Assembly (NCBI GenBank): GCA_031769625.1
Contig: JAUIMM010000135.1
Span: 4,778,001-4,842,000, forward strand
Source: Taudactylus pleione
Lineage: Eukaryota; Chordata; Amphibia; Anura; Myobatrachidae
Direction of reading: 5' to 3'
Length of the DNA: 64,000 bases
Under the pieces are notes generated by a model. The model made no database searches. It was not told where the DNA came from and saw only the letters and a program-made list of their open reading frames with translations. The translations under genes were made by a program, and so were the position numbers. Of this stretch, positions 1-13,200 are shown one piece after another; the stretch's first letter is position 1; every line of letters starts with the position of its first letter.

Positions 1-1900
1 ACCAAAAAAAAAAATATTTTCTGTGTTTGTGAATTGTGTGCGCAGTAGCCGCACGTGCATCAACAAAGTAGTGCCAAGCGTGCGCCTGTGTCACAAGTAA
101 AGGGCCGGCTGGCTTGACCGTTAAAGGGTGCTGTAACCCCCAAAGTACACTCCAGTCCAAACCAAAAAAAATAATATTTTCTGTGTTTGTAAATTGTGTG
201 CGCAGTAGCCGCACGTGCATCAACAAAGTAGTGCCAAGCGTGCGCCTGTGTCATAAGTAATGGGCCGGCTGGCTTGACCATTAAAGGGTGCTGTAACCCC
301 CAAAGTATACTCCAGTCCAAACCAAAAAAAAAATAATTTTCTGTGTTTGTGAATTGTGTGCGCAGTAGCCGCACGTGCATCAACAAAGTAGTGCCAAGCG
401 TGCGCCTGTGTCATAAGTAAAGGGTCAGCTGGCTTGACCATTAAAGGGTGCTGTAACCCCCAATGTACACTCCAAACCAAAAAAATATATATTTTCTATG
501 TTTATGAATTGTGTGCGCAGTAGCCGCACGTGCATCAACAAAGTAGTGCCAAGCGTGCGCCTGTGTCATAAGTAAAGGGTCGGCTGGCTTGACCATTAAA
601 GGGTGCTGTAACCCCCAAAGTACACTCCAATCCAAAGAAATATATATTTTCTATGTTTATGAATTGTGTGCGCAGTAGCCGCACGTGCATCAACAAAGTA
701 GTGCCAAGCGTGCGCCTGTGTCATAAATAAAGGGCCGGCTGGATTGACCATCAAAGGGTGCTGTAACCCCCAAAGTACACTCCAGTCCAAACCAAAAAAA
801 AATGTATTTTCTGTGTTTGTGAATTGTGTGCGCAGTAGCCGCACGTGCATCAACAAAGTAGTGCCAAGTGTGCGCCTGTGTCATAAGTAAAGGGCCGGCA
901 GGCTTGATCATTAAAGGGTGCTGTAACCCCCAAAGTACACTCCATTCCAACCAAAAAAAAATTTATTTTCTGTGTTTGTATTGTGTGTGCGCTGTAGCCG
1001 CACGTGCATCAACAAAGTAGTGCCAAGCGTGCGCCTGTGTCATAAGTAAAGGGCCGGCTGGCTTGACCGTTAAAGGGTGCTGTAACCCCCAAAGTACACT
1101 CCAGTCCAAACCAAAAAAACAATTATTTTCTGTGTTTGTGAATTGTGTGCGCAGTAGCCGCACGTGCATCAACAAAGTTGTGCCAAGCGTGTGCCTGTGT
1201 CATAAGTAAAGGGCCGGCTGGCTTGACCGTTAAAGGGTGCTGTAACCCCCAAAGTACACTCCAGTCCAAACCAAAAAAAAAAATATTTTCTGTGTTTGTG
1301 AATTGTGTGCGCAGTAGCCGCACGTGCATCAACAAAGTAGTGCCAAGCGTGCGCCTGTGTCATAAGTAAAGGGCCGGCTGGCTTGACCGTTAAAGGGTGC
1401 TGTAACCCCCAAAGTACTCTCCAGTCCAAACCAAAAAAAAATTATTTTCTGTGTTTGTGAATTGTGTGCGCAGTAGCCGCACGTGCATCAACAAAGTAGT
1501 GCCAAGCGTGCGCCTGTGTCATAAGTAAAGGGCCGGCTGGCTTGACCGTTAAAGGGTGCTGTAACCCCCAAAGTACACTCCAGTCCAAACCAAAAAAAAA
1601 TATTTTTTCTGTGTTTGTGAATTGTGTGCGCAGTAGCCGCACGTGCATCAACAAAGTAGTGCCAAGCGTGCGCCTGTGTCATAAGTAAAGGGTCGGCTGG
1701 CTTGACCGTTAAAGGGTGCTGTAACCCCCAAAGTACACTCCAAACCAAAAAAATATATATTTTCTATGTTTATGAATTGTGTGCGCAGTAGCCGCACGTG
1801 CATCAACAAAGTAGTGCCAAGCGTGCGCCTGTGTCATAAGTAATGGGCCGGCTGGCTTGACCGTTAAAGGGTGCTGTAACCCCCAAAGTACACTCCAGTC
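1..1900 (+). repeat. Left mosaic block, repeated at 5572 (offset 5571)
   Basis: About twelve monomers whose order of variants is repeated from 5572 to about 7470. Shared tags include the TCACAAG variant (91 and 5661), two consecutive S-class junctions (about 0.49/0.65 and 6.06/6.22 kb), TCATAAATAAAG (about 723 and 6294), the GTTTGTATTGTG variant (about 975 and 6550) and TACTCTCC (about 1416 and 6986). Homology stops near 1900/7475, where the A-tract changes from AAAACAATT to a plain run. The true left boundary lies outside the window. Confidence 0.85.
321..630 (+). repeat. S-class junction: 155-bp monomer plus TATATA-type monomer (representative)
   Basis: The monomer at 321-475 lacks the AGTCC of CTCCAGTCC just before the next A-tract, making it 155 bp. 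The next starts with a shortened A-run, TATATAT and TTTTCTATGTTTATG in place of TTTTCTGTGTTTGTG. The monomer before the junction usually reads GGGTCAGCTGG or GGGTCGGCTGG, and the one after often reads TAATGGGCC. I count about 43 such junctions. Near, in kb: 0.49, 0.65, 1.76, 3.68, 4.15, 5.43, 6.06, 6.22, 7.33, 8.29, 9.72, 10.36, 10.51, 12.10, 12.74, 12.90, 14.49, 16.41, 17.04, 18.00, 18.80, 19.43, 19.59, 21.35, 21.98, 22.14, 23.89, 26.94, 30.30, 37.66, 38.14, 43.98, 44.46, 49.19, 53.03, 55.43, 55.90, 56.54, 57.01, 58.93, 59.57, 62.44 and 63.56. None lies between 30.3 and 37.6 kb. Confidence 0.93.
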
Positions 1901-4130
1901 CAAAACAAAAAAACAATTATTTTCTGTGTTTGTGAATTGTGTGCGCAGTAGCCGCACGTGCATCAACAAAGTAGTGCCAAGCGTGTGCCTGTGTCATAAG
2001 TAAAGGGCCGGCTGGCTTGACCGTTAAAGGGTGCTGTAACCCCCAAAGTACACTCCAGTCCAAACCAAAAAAAAAAATATTTTCTGTGTTTGTGAATTGT
2101 GTGCGCAGTAGCCGCACGTGCATCAACAAAGTAGTGCCAAGCGTGCGCCTGTGTCATAAGTAAAGGGCCAGCTGGCTTGACCGTTAAAGGGTGCTGTAAC
2201 CCCCAAAGTACTCTCCAGTCCAAACCAAAAAAAAATTATTTTCTGTGTTTGTGAATTGTGTGCGCAGTAGCCGCACGTGCATCAACAAAGTAGTGCCAAG
2301 CGTGCGCCTGTGTCATAAGTAAAGAGGCCGGCTGGCTTGACCGTTAAAGGGTGCTGTAACCCCCAAAGTACACTCCAGTCCAAACCAAAAAAAAATATTT
2401 TTTCTGTGTTTGTGAATTGTGTGCGCAGTAGCCGCACGTGCATCAACAAAGTAGTGCCAAGCGTGCGCCTGTGTCATAAGTAAAGGGCCGGCTGGCTTGA
2501 CCACTAAAGGGTGCTGTAACCCCCAAAGTACACTCCAGTCCAAACCAAAAAAAAATATATTTTCTGTGTTTGTAAATTGTGTGCGCAGTAGCCGCACGTG
2601 CATCAACAAAGTAGTGCCAAGCGTGCGCCTGTGTCATAAGTAAAGGGCCGGCTGGCTTGACCATTAAAAGGTGCTGTAACCCCCAAAGTATACTCCAGTC
2701 CAAACAAAAAAAAAATGTATTTTCTGTGTTTGTGAATTGTGTGTGCGCTGTAGCCGCACGTGCATCAACAAAGTAGTGCCAAGCGTGCGCCTGTGTCATA
2801 AGTAAAGGGCCGGCTGGCTTGACCGTTAAAGGGTGCTGTAACCCCCAAAGTACACTCCAGTCCAAAACCAAAAAAACAATTATTTTCTGTGTTTGTGAAT
2901 TGTGTGCGCAGTAGCCGCACGTGCATCAACAATGTAGTGCCAAGCGTGCGCCTGTGTCATAAGTAAAGGGCCAGCTGGCTTGACTTTAAAGGGTGCTGTA
3001 ACCCCCAAAGTACACTCCAGTCCAAACCAAAAAGAAAATTATTTTCTGTGTTTGTGAATTGTGTGCGCAGTAGCAGCACATGCATCAACAAAGTAGTGCC
3101 AAGCGTGTTCCTGTGTCATAAGTAAAGGGCCGGCTGGCTTGACCGTTAAAGGGTGCTGTAACCCCCAAAGTACACTCCAGTCCAAACCAAAAAAAAAAAT
3201 ATTTTCTGTGTTTGTGAATTGTGTGCGCAGTAGCCGCACGTGCATCAACAAAGTAGTGCCAAGCGTGCGCCTGTGTCATAAGTAAAGGGCCGGCTGGCTT
3301 GACCGTTAAAGGGTGCTGTAACCCCCAAAGTACTCTCCAGTCCAAACCAAAAAAAAATTATTTTCTGTGTTTGTGAATTGTGTGCGCAGTAGCCGCACGT
3401 GCATCAACAAAGTAGTGCCAAGCGTGCGCCTGTGTCATAAGTAAAGGGCCGGCTGGCTTGACCGTTAAAGGGTGCTGTAACCCCCAAAGTACACTCCAGT
3501 CCAAACCAAAAAAAAACAATTTTTTTGTGTTTGTGTGAATTGTGTGCGCAGTAGCCGCACGTGCATCAACAAAGTAGTGCCAAGCGTGCGCCTGTGTCAT
3601 AAGTAAAGGGTCAGCTGGCTTGACTGTTAAAGGGTTCTGTAACCCCCAAAGTACACTCCAAACCAAAAAATATATATTTTCTATGTTTATGAATTGTGTG
3701 CGCAGTAGCCGCACGTGCATCAACAAAGTAGTGCCAAGCGTGCGCCTGTGTCATAAGTAATGGGCCGGCTGGCTTGACCGTTAAAGGGTGCTGTAACCCC
3801 CAAAGTACACTCCAGTCCAAAACAAAAAAAAATATTATTTTCTGTGTTTGTGAATTGTGTGCGCAGTAGCCGCACGTGCATCAACAAATTAGTGCCAAGC
3901 GTGCGCCTGTGTCATAAGTAAAGGGCCGGCTGGCTTGACCATTAAAGGGTGCTGTAACCCCCAAAGTATAATCCAGTCCAAACGAAAAAAAAAAATATTT
4001 TCTGTGTTTGTGAATTGTGTGCGCAGTAGCCGCACGTGCATCAACAAAGTAGTGCCAAGCGTGCGCCTGTGTCATAAGTAAAGGGTCGGCTGGCTTGACC
4101 ATTAAAGGGTGCTGTAACCCCCAAAGTACA
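1901..4130 (+). repeat. Local mosaic with repeats of about 795 bp
   Basis: About fourteen monomers. The segment at roughly 1.12-1.63 kb is repeated near 1.91-2.42 kb at an offset of about 794 bp (four standard monomers plus one short), and again in part near 3.03-3.52 kb. The marker TACTCTCC occurs at about 1416, 2211 and 3331. One monomer (about 2.87-3.03 kb) has a short deletion giving TTGACTTTAAAG instead of TTGACCGTTAAAG. No non-satellite sequence is present. Confidence 0.75.
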
Positions 4131-5571
4131 CTCCAAACCAAAAAAATATATATTTTCTATGTTTATGAATTGTGTGCGCAGTAGCCGTACGTGCATCAAC
4201 AAAGTAGTGCCAAGCGTGCGCCTGTGTCATAAGTAATGGGCCGGCTGGCTTGACCGTTAAAGGGTGCTGTAACCCCCAAAGTACACTCCAGTCCAAAACA
4301 AAAATAAAATTATTTTCTGTGTTTGTGAATTGTGTGCGCAGTAGCCTCACGTGCATCAACAAATTAGTGCCAAGCGTGCGCCTGTGTCATAAGTAAAGGG
4401 CCGGCAGGCTTGAACGTTAAAGGGTGCTGTAACCCCCAAAGTACACTCCAGTCCAAACCAAAAAAAATATTATTTTCTGTGTTTGTGAATTGTGTGCGCA
4501 GTAGCCGCATGTGCATCAACAAAGTAGTGCCAAGCGTGCGCCTCTGTCATAAGTAATGGGCCGCAGGCTTGACCATTAAAGGGTGCTGTAACCCCCAAAG
4601 TACACTCCAGTCCAAACCAAAAAAAATATTATTTTCTGTGTTTGTGAATTGTGTGCGCAGTAGCCGCACGTGCATCATACAAAGTAGTGCCAAGCGTGCG
4701 CCTGTGTCATAAGTAAAGGGCTGGCTGGCTTGACCGTTAAAGGGTGCTGTAACCCCCAAAGTACACTCCAGTCCAAACCAAAAAAACAATTATTTTCTGT
4801 GTTTGTGAATTGTGTGCGCAGTAGCCGCACGAGCATCAACAAAGTAGTGCCAAGCGTGCGCCTGTGTCATAAGTAAAGGGCCGGCTGGCTTGACCGTTAA
4901 AGGGTGCTGTAACCCCCAAAGTACACTCCAGTCCAAACCAAAAAAAAAATTATTTTCTGTGTTTGTGAATTGTGTGCGCAGTAGCCGCACATGCATCAAC
5001 AAAGTAGTGCCAAGCATGCGCCTGTGTCATAAGTAAAGGGCCGGCTGGCTTGACCATTAAAGGGTGCTGTAACCCCCAAAGTACATTCCAGTCCAAACCA
5101 AAAAAAAAAATATTTTCTGTGTTTGTAAATTGTGTGCGCAGTAGCCGCACGTGCATCAACAAAGTAGTGCCAAGCGTGCGCCTGTGTCATAAGTAAAGGG
5201 CCGGCTGGCTTGACCATTAAAGGGTGCTGTAACCCCCAAAGTATACTCCAGTCCAAACCAAAAAAAAAATAATTTTCTGAGTTTGTGAATTGTGTGCGCA
5301 GTAGCCGCACGTGCATCAACAAAGTAGTGCCAAGCATGCGCCTGTGTCATAAGTAAAGGGTCAGCTGGCTTGACCGTTAAAGGGTGCTGTAACCCCCAAA
5401 GTACACTCCAAACCAAAAAAATATATATTTTCTATGTTTATGAATTGTGTGCGCAAGTAGCCGCACGTGCATCAACAAAGTAGTGCCAAGCGTGCGCCTG
5501 TGTCATAAGTAATGGGCCGGCTGGCTTGAACGTTAAAGGGTGCTGTAACCGCCAAAGTACACTCCAGTCCA
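4131..5571 (+). repeat. Mosaic block homologous to 7310-8431, with two extra monomers
   Basis: Starting from an S-class junction near 4.13 kb, the order of variants matches 7.31-8.43 kb and 17.03-18.15 kb. The offset to the 7.3-kb copy is about 3178 bp on the left side and 2860 bp from 4950 onward, so this copy holds two additional monomers (about 4.62-4.94 kb). Distinct small changes here include CATCATACAAAG (about 4673) and GCGCAAGTAG (about 5452). Confidence 0.78.
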
Positions 5572-7290
5572 ACCAAAAAAAAATATATTTTCTGTGTTTG
5601 TGAATTGTGTGCGCAGTAGCCGCACGTGCATCAACAAAGTAGTGCCAAGCGTGCGCCTGTGTCACAAGTAAAGGGCCGGCTGGCTTGACCGTTAAAGGGT
5701 GCTGTAACCCCCAAAGTACACTCCAGTCCAAACCAAAAAAATAATATTTTCTGTGTTTGTAAATTGTGTGCGCAGTAGCCCGCACGTGCATCAACAAAGT
5801 AGTGCCAAGCGTGCGCCTGTGTCATAAGTAATGGGCCGGCTGGCTTGACCATTAAAGGGTGCTGTAACCCCCAAAGTATACTCCAGTCCAAACCAAAAAA
5901 AAAATAATTTTCTGTGTTTGTGAATTGTGTGTGCAGTAGCCGCACGTGCATCAACAAAGTAGTGCCAAGCGTGCGCCTGTGTCATAAGTAAAGGGTCAGC
6001 TGGCTTGACCATTAAAGGGTGCTGTAACCCCCAATGTACACTCCAAACCAAAAAAATATATATTTTCTATGTTTATGAATTGTGTGCGCAGTAGCCGCAC
6101 GTGCATCAACAAAGTAGTGCCAAGCGTGCGCCTGTGTCATAAGTAAAGGGTCGGCTGGCTTGACCATTAAAGGGTGCTGTAACCCCCAAAGTACACTCCA
6201 ATCCAAAAAAATATATATTTTCTATGTTTATGAATTGTGTGCGCAGTAGCCGCACGTGCATCAACAAAGTAGTGCCAAGCGTGCGCCTGTGTCATAAATA
6301 AAGGGCCGGCTGGATTGACCATCAAAGGGTTGCTGTAACCCCAAAGTACACTCCAGTCCAAAACCAAAAAAAAATGTATTTTCTGTGTTTGTGAATTGTG
6401 TGCGCAGTAGCCGCACTTGCATCAACAAAGTAGTGCCAAGTGTGCGCCTGTGTCATAAGTAAAGGGCCGGCAGGCTTGATCGTTAAAGGGTGCTGTAACC
6501 CCCAAAGTACACTCCAGTCCAAACCAAAAAAAAATTTATTTTCTGTGTTTGTATTGTGTGTGCGCTGTAGCCGCACGTGCATCAACAAAGTAGTGCCAAG
6601 CGTGCGCCTGTGTCATAAGTAAAGGGCCGGCTGGCTTGACCGTTAAAGGGTGCTGTAACCCCCAAAGTACACTCCAGAGTCCAAACCAAAAAAACAATTA
6701 TTTTCTGTGTTTGTGAATTGTGTGCGCAGTAGCCGCACGTGCATCAACAAAGTTGTGCCAAGCGTGTGCCTGTGTCATAAGTAAAGGGCCGGCTGGCTTG
6801 ACCGTTAAAGGGTGCTGTAACCCCCAAAGTCTCCAGTCCAAACCAAAAAAAAAATATTTTCTGTGTTTGTGAATTGTGTGCGCAGTAGCCGCACGTGCAT
6901 CAACAAAGTAGTGCCAAGCGTGCGCCTGTGTCATAAGTAAAGGGCCGGCTGGCTTGACCGTTAAAGGGTGCTGTAACCCCCAAAGTACTCTCCAGTCCAA
7001 ACCAAAAAAAAATTATTTTCTGTGTTTGTGAATTGTGTGCGCAGTAGCCGCACGTGCATCAACAAAGTAGTGCCAAGCGTGCGCCTGTGTCATAAGTAAA
7101 GGGCCGGCTGGCTTGACCGTTAAAGGGTGCTGTAACCCCCAAAGTACACTCCAGTCCAAACCAAAAAAAAATATTTTTTCTGTGTTTGTGAATTGTGTGC
7201 GCAGTAGCCGCACGTGCATCAACAAAGTAGTGCCAAGCGTGCGCCTGTGTCATAAGTAAAGGGTCGGCTGGCTTGACCGTTAAAGGGTGC
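5572..7290 (+). repeat. Second copy of the 1-1900 block
   Basis: Monomer order matches 1-1730 with offset 5571. Small private differences include GTAGCCCGCACG (extra C, about 5779), GTTGCTGTAACCCC (about 6330) and AAAGTCTCC with three bases missing (about 6828). The right edge is placed where the 9.7-kb unit begins, inside the S-class junction monomer at about 7.26-7.31 kb. Confidence 0.8.
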
Positions 7291-10200
7291 TGTAACCCCC
7301 AAAGTACACTCCAAACCAAAAAAAAATATATTTTCTATGTTTATGAATTGTGTGCGCAGTAGCCGCACGTGCATCAACAAAGTAGTGCCAAGCGTGCGCC
7401 TGTGTCATAAGTAATGGGCCGGCTGGCTTGACCGTTAAAGGGTGCTGTAACCCCCAAAGTACACTCCAGTCCAAAACAAAAAAAAAAATTATTTTCTGTG
7501 TTTGTGAATTGTGTGCGCAGTAGCCGCACGTGCATCAACAAATTAGTGCCAAGCGTGCGCCTGTGTCATAAGTAAAGGGCCGGCAGGCTTGAACGTTAAA
7601 GGGTGCTGTAACCCCCAAAGTACACTCCAGTCCAAACCAAAAAAAAAATTATTTTCTGTGTTTGTGAATTGTGTGCGCAGTAGCCGCACGTGCATCATCA
7701 AAGTAGTGCCAAGCGTGCGCCTCTGTCATAAGTAATGGGCCGGCAGGCTTGACCATTAAAGGGTGCTGTAACCCCCAAAGTACACTCCAGTCCAAACCAA
7801 AAAAAAATATTATTTTCTGTGTTTGTGAATTGTGTGCGCAGTAGCCGCACATGCATCAACAAAGTAGTGCCAAGCATGCGCCTGTGTCATAAGTAAAGGG
7901 CCGGCTGGCTTGACCATTAAAGGGTGCTGTAACCCGCAAAGTACATTCCAGTCCAAACCAAAAAAAAAAATATTTTCTGTGTTTGTAAATTGTGTGCGCA
8001 GTAGCCGCACGTGCATCAACAAAGTAGTGCCAAGCGTGCGCCTGTGTCATAAGTAAAGGGCCGGCTGGCTTGACCATTAAAGGGTGCTGTAACCCCCAAA
8101 GTATACTCCAGTCCAAACCAAAAAAAAAATAATTTTCTGAGTTTGTGAATTGTGTGCGCAGTAGCCGCACGTGCATCAACAAAGTAGTGCCAAGCATGCG
8201 CCTGTGTCATAAGTAAAGGGTCAGCTGGCTTGACCATTAAAGGGTGCTGTAACCCCCAAAGTACACTCCAAACCAAAAAAAAATATATTTTCTATGTTTA
8301 TGAATTGTGTGCGCAGTAGCCGCACGTGCATCAACAAAGTAGTGCCAAGCGTGCGCCTGTGTCATAAGTAATGGGCCGGCTGGCTTGAACGTTAAAGGGT
8401 GCTGTAACCGCCAAAGTACACTCCAGTCCAAACCAAAAAAAAAAATATTTTCTGTGTTTGTGAATTGTGTGCGCAGTAGCCGCACGTGCATCAACAAAGT
8501 AGTGCCAAGCGTGCGCCTGTGTCACAAGTAAAGGGCCGGCTGGCTTGACCGTTAAAGGGTGCTGTAACCCCCAAAGTACACTCCAGTCCAAACCAAAAAA
8601 AATAATATTTTCTGTGTTTGTAAATTGTGTGCGCAGTAGCTGCACATGCATCAACAAAGTAGTGCCAAGCGTGCGCCTGTGTCATAAGTAATGGGCCGGC
8701 TGGCTTGACCATTAAAGGGTGCTGTAACCCCCAAAGTATACTCCAGTCCAAACCAAAAAAAAAATAATTTTCTGTGTTTGTGAATTGTGTGCGCAGTAGC
8801 CGCACGTGCATCAACAATGTAGTGCCAAGCGTGCGCCTGTGTCACAAGTAAAGGGCCGGCTGGCTTGACCGTTAAAGGGTGCTGTAACCCCCAAAGTACA
8901 CTCCAGTCCAAACCAAAAAAAATAATATTTTCTGTGTTTGTAAATTGTGTGCGCAGTAGCTGCACGTGCATCAACAAAGTAGTGCCAAGCGTGCGCCTGT
9001 GTCATAAGTAATGGGCCGGCAGGCTTGAACGTTAAAGGGTGCTGTAACCCCCAAAGTACACTCCAGTCCAAACCAAAAAAAAAATTATTTTCTGTGTTTG
9101 TGAATTGTGTGCGCAGTAGCCGCACGTGCATCAACAAAGTAGTGCCAAGCGTGCGCCTCTGTCATAAGTAATGGGCCGGCAGGCTTGACCATTAAAGGGT
9201 GCTGTAACCCCCAAAGTACACTCCAGTCCAAACCAAAAAAAATATTATTTTCTGTGTTTGTGAATTGTGTGCGCAGTAGCCGCACATGCATCAACAAAGT
9301 AGTGCCAAGCATGCGCCTGTGTCATAAGTAAAGGGCCGGCTGGCTTGACCATTAAAGGGTGCTGTAACCCCCAAAGTACATTCCAGTCCAAACCAAAAAA
9401 AAAAATATTTTCTGTGTTTGTAAATTGTGTGCGCAGTAGCCGCACGTGCATCAACAAAGTAGTGCCAAGCGTGCGCCTGTGTCATAAGTAATGGGCCGGC
9501 TGGCTTGACCATTAAAGGGTGCTGTAACCCCCAAAGTATACTCCAGTCCAAACCAAAAAAAAAAAATTTTCTGAGTTTGTGAATTGTGTGCGCAGTAGCC
9601 GCACGTGCATCAACAAAGTAGTGCCAAGCATGCGCCTGTGTCATAAGTAAAGGGTCAGCTGGCTTGACCATTAAAGGGTGCTGTAACCCCCAAAGTACAC
9701 TCCAAACCAAAAAAAAATATATTTTCTATGTTTATGAATTGTGTGCGCAGTAGCCGCACGTGCATCAACAAAGTAGTGCCAAGCGTGCGCCTGTGTCATA
9801 AGTAATGGGCCGGCTGGCTTGAAAGTTAAAGGGTGCTGTAACCGCCAAAGTACACTCCAGTCCAAACCAAAAAAAAAATATTTTCTGTGTTTGTGAATTG
9901 TGTGCGCAGTAGCCGCACATGCATCAACAAAGTAGTGCCAAGCGTGCGCCTGTGTCACAAGTAAAGGGCCGGCTGGCTTGACCGTTAAAGGGTGCTGTAA
10001 CCCCCAAAGTACACTCCAGTCCAAACCAAAAAAAATAATATTTTCTGTGTTTGTAAATTGTGTGCGCAGTAGCTGCACGTGCATCAACAAAGTAGTGCCA
10101 AGCGTGCGCCTGTGTCATAAGTAATGGGCCGGCTGGCTTGACCATTAAAGGGTGCTGTAACCCCCAAAGTGTACTCCAGTCCAAACCAAAAAAAAATAAT

Positions 10201-13200
10201 TTACTGTGTTTGTGAATTGTGTGCGCAGTAGCCGCACGTGCATCAACAAAGTAGTGCCAAGCGTGCGCCTGTGTCATAAGTAAAGGGTCAGCTGGCTTGA
10301 CCATTAAAGGGTGCTGTAACCCCCAATGTACACTCCAAACCAAAAAAATATATATTTTCTATGTTTATGAATTGTGTGCGCAGTAGCCGCACGTGCATCA
10401 ACAAAGTAGTGCCAAGCGTGCGCCTGTGTCATAAGTAAAGGGTCGGCTGGCTTGACCGTTAAAGGGTGCTGTAACCCCCAAAGTACACTCCAATCCAAAA
10501 AAATATATATTTTCTATGTTTATGAATTGTGTGCGCAGTAGCCGCACGTGCATCAACAAAGTAGTGCCAAGCGTGCGCCTGTGTCATAAGTAATGGGCCG
10601 GCTGGCTTGACCGTTAAAGGGTGCTGTAACCCCCAAAGTACACTCCAGTCCAAACCAAAAAAAAAATAATTTTCTGTGTTTGTGAATTGTGTGCGCAGTA
10701 GCCGCACATGCATCAACAAAGTAGTGCCAAGCGTGCGCCTGTGTCATAAATAAAGGGCCGGCTGGATTGACCATTAAAGGGTGCTGTAACCCCCAAAGTA
10801 CACTCCAGTCCAAACCAAAAAAAAATTTATTTTCTGTGTTTGTGAATTGTGTGCGCAGTAGCAGCACGTGCATCAACAAAGTAGTGCCAAGTGTGCGCCT
10901 GTGTCATAAGTAAAGGGCCGGCAGCTTGATCGTTAAAGGGTGCTGTAACCCCCAAAGTACACTCCAGTCCAAACCAAAAAAAAAATTATTTTCTGTGTTT
11001 GTGAATTGTGTGTGCGCTGTAGCAGCACGTGCATCAACAAAGTAGTGCCAAGCGTGCGCCTGTGTCATAAGTAATGGCCGGCTGGCTTGACCGTTAAAGG
11101 GTGCTGTAACCCCCAAAGTACACTCCATTCCAAAACAAAAAAAATAATTATTTTCTGTGTTTGTGAATTGTGTGCGCAGTAGCCGCACGTGCATCATCAA
11201 ATTAGAGCCAAGCGTGCGCCTGTGTCATAAGTAAAGGGCCGGCAGGCTTCAACGTTAAAGGGTGCTGTAACCCCCAAAGTACACTCCAGTCCAAACCAAA
11301 AAAAATATTATTTTCTGTGTTTGTGAATTGTGTGCGCAGTAGCCGCACGTGCATCAACAAAGTAGTGCCAAGCGTGCGCCTCTGTCATAAGTAATGGGCC
11401 GCAGGCTTGACCATTAAAGGGTGCTGTAACCCCCAAAGTACACTCCAGTCCAAACCAAAAAAAAATATTATTTTCTGTGTTTGTGAATTGTGTGCGCAGT
11501 AGCCGCACGTGCATCAACAAAGTAGTGCCAAGCGTGCGCCTGTGTCATAAGTAAAGGGCCAGCTGGCTTGACCGTTAAAGGGTGCTGTAACCCCAAAGTA
11601 CACTCCAGTCCAAACCAAAAAAAAAATTATTTTCTGTGTTTGTGAATTGTGTGCGCAGTAGCCGCATGTGCATCAACAAAGTAGTGCCAAGCGTGCGCCT
11701 GTGTCATAAGTAAAGGGCTGGCTGGCTTGACCGTTAAAGGGTGCTGTAACCCCCAAAGTACACTCCAGTCCAAACCAAAAAAAAAATTATTTTCTGTGTT
11801 TGTGAATTGTGTGCGCAGTAGCCGCACATGCATCAACAAAGTAGTGCCAAGCATGCACTTGTGTCATAAGTAAAGGGCCGGCTGGCTTGACCATTAAAGG
11901 GTGCTGTAACCCCCAAAGTACATTCCAGTCCAAACCAAAAAAAAAAATATTTTCTGTGTTTGTAAATTGTGTGCGCAGTAGCCGCACGTGCATCAACAAA
12001 GTAGTGCCAAGCGTGCGCCTGTGTCATAAGTAAAGGGTCAGCTGGCTTGACCGTTAAAGTGTGCTGTAACCCCCAAAGTACACTCCAAACCAAAAAAATA
12101 TATATTTTCTATGTTTATGAATTGTGTGCGCAGTAGCCGCACGTGCATCAACAAAGTAGTGCCAAGCGTGCGCCTTTGTCATAAGTAATGGGCCGGCTGG
12201 CTTGAACGTTAAAGGGTGCTGTAACCGCCAAAGTACACTCCAGTCCATACCAAAAAAAAAAATATTTTCTGTGTTTGTGAATTGTGTGCGCAGTAGCAGC
12301 ACGTGCATCAACAAAGTAGTGCCAAGCGTGCGCCTGTGTCACAAGTAAAGGGCCGGCTGGCTTGACCATTAAAGGGTGCTGTAACCCCCAAAGTACACTC
12401 CAGTCCAAACCAAAAAAAATAATATTTTCTGTGTTTGTAAATTGTGTGCGCAGTAGCCGCACGTGCATCAACAAAGTAGTGCCAAGCGTGCACCTGTGTC
12501 ATAAGTAATGGGCCGGCTGGCTTGACCATTAAAGGGTGCTGTAACCCCCAAAGTATACTCCAGTCCAAACCAAAAAAAAAATAATTTTCTGTGTTTGTGA
12601 ATTGTGTGCGCAGTAGCCGCACGTGCATCAACAAAGTAGTGCCAAGCGTGCGCCTGTGTCATAAGTAAAGGGTCAGCTGGCTTGACCATTAAAGGGTGCT
12701 GTAATCCCCAATGTACACTCCAAACCAAAAAAATATATATTTTCTATGTTTATGAATTGTGTGCGCAGTAGCCGCACGTGCATCAACAAAGTAGTGCCAA
12801 GCGTGCGCCTGTGTCATAAGTAAAGGGTCGGCTGGCTTGACCGTTAAAGGGTGCTGTAACCCCCAAAGTACACTCCAAACCAAAAAAATATATACTTTCT
12901 ATGTTTATGAATTGTGTGCGCAGTAGCCGCACGTGCATCAACAAAGTAGTGCCAAGCGTGCGCCTGTGTCATAAGTAATGGGCCGGCTGGCTTGACCGTT
13001 AAAGGGTGCTGTAACCCCCAAAGTACACTCCAGTCCAAACCAAAAAAAAATTTATTTTCTGTGTTTGTGAATTGTGTGCGCAGTAGCAGCACGTGCATCA
13101 ACAAAGTAGTGCCAAGTGTGCGCCTGTGTCATAAGTAAAGGGCCGGCAGGCTTGATCGTTAAAGGGTGCTGTAACCCCCAAAGTACACTCCAGTCCAAAC

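Noticed and set aside
476..500. TATATATT segments of S-class monomers as TATA-box promoters
   Set aside because: They are AT-rich subfamily markers without initiator or downstream gene; nothing else supports transcription start.
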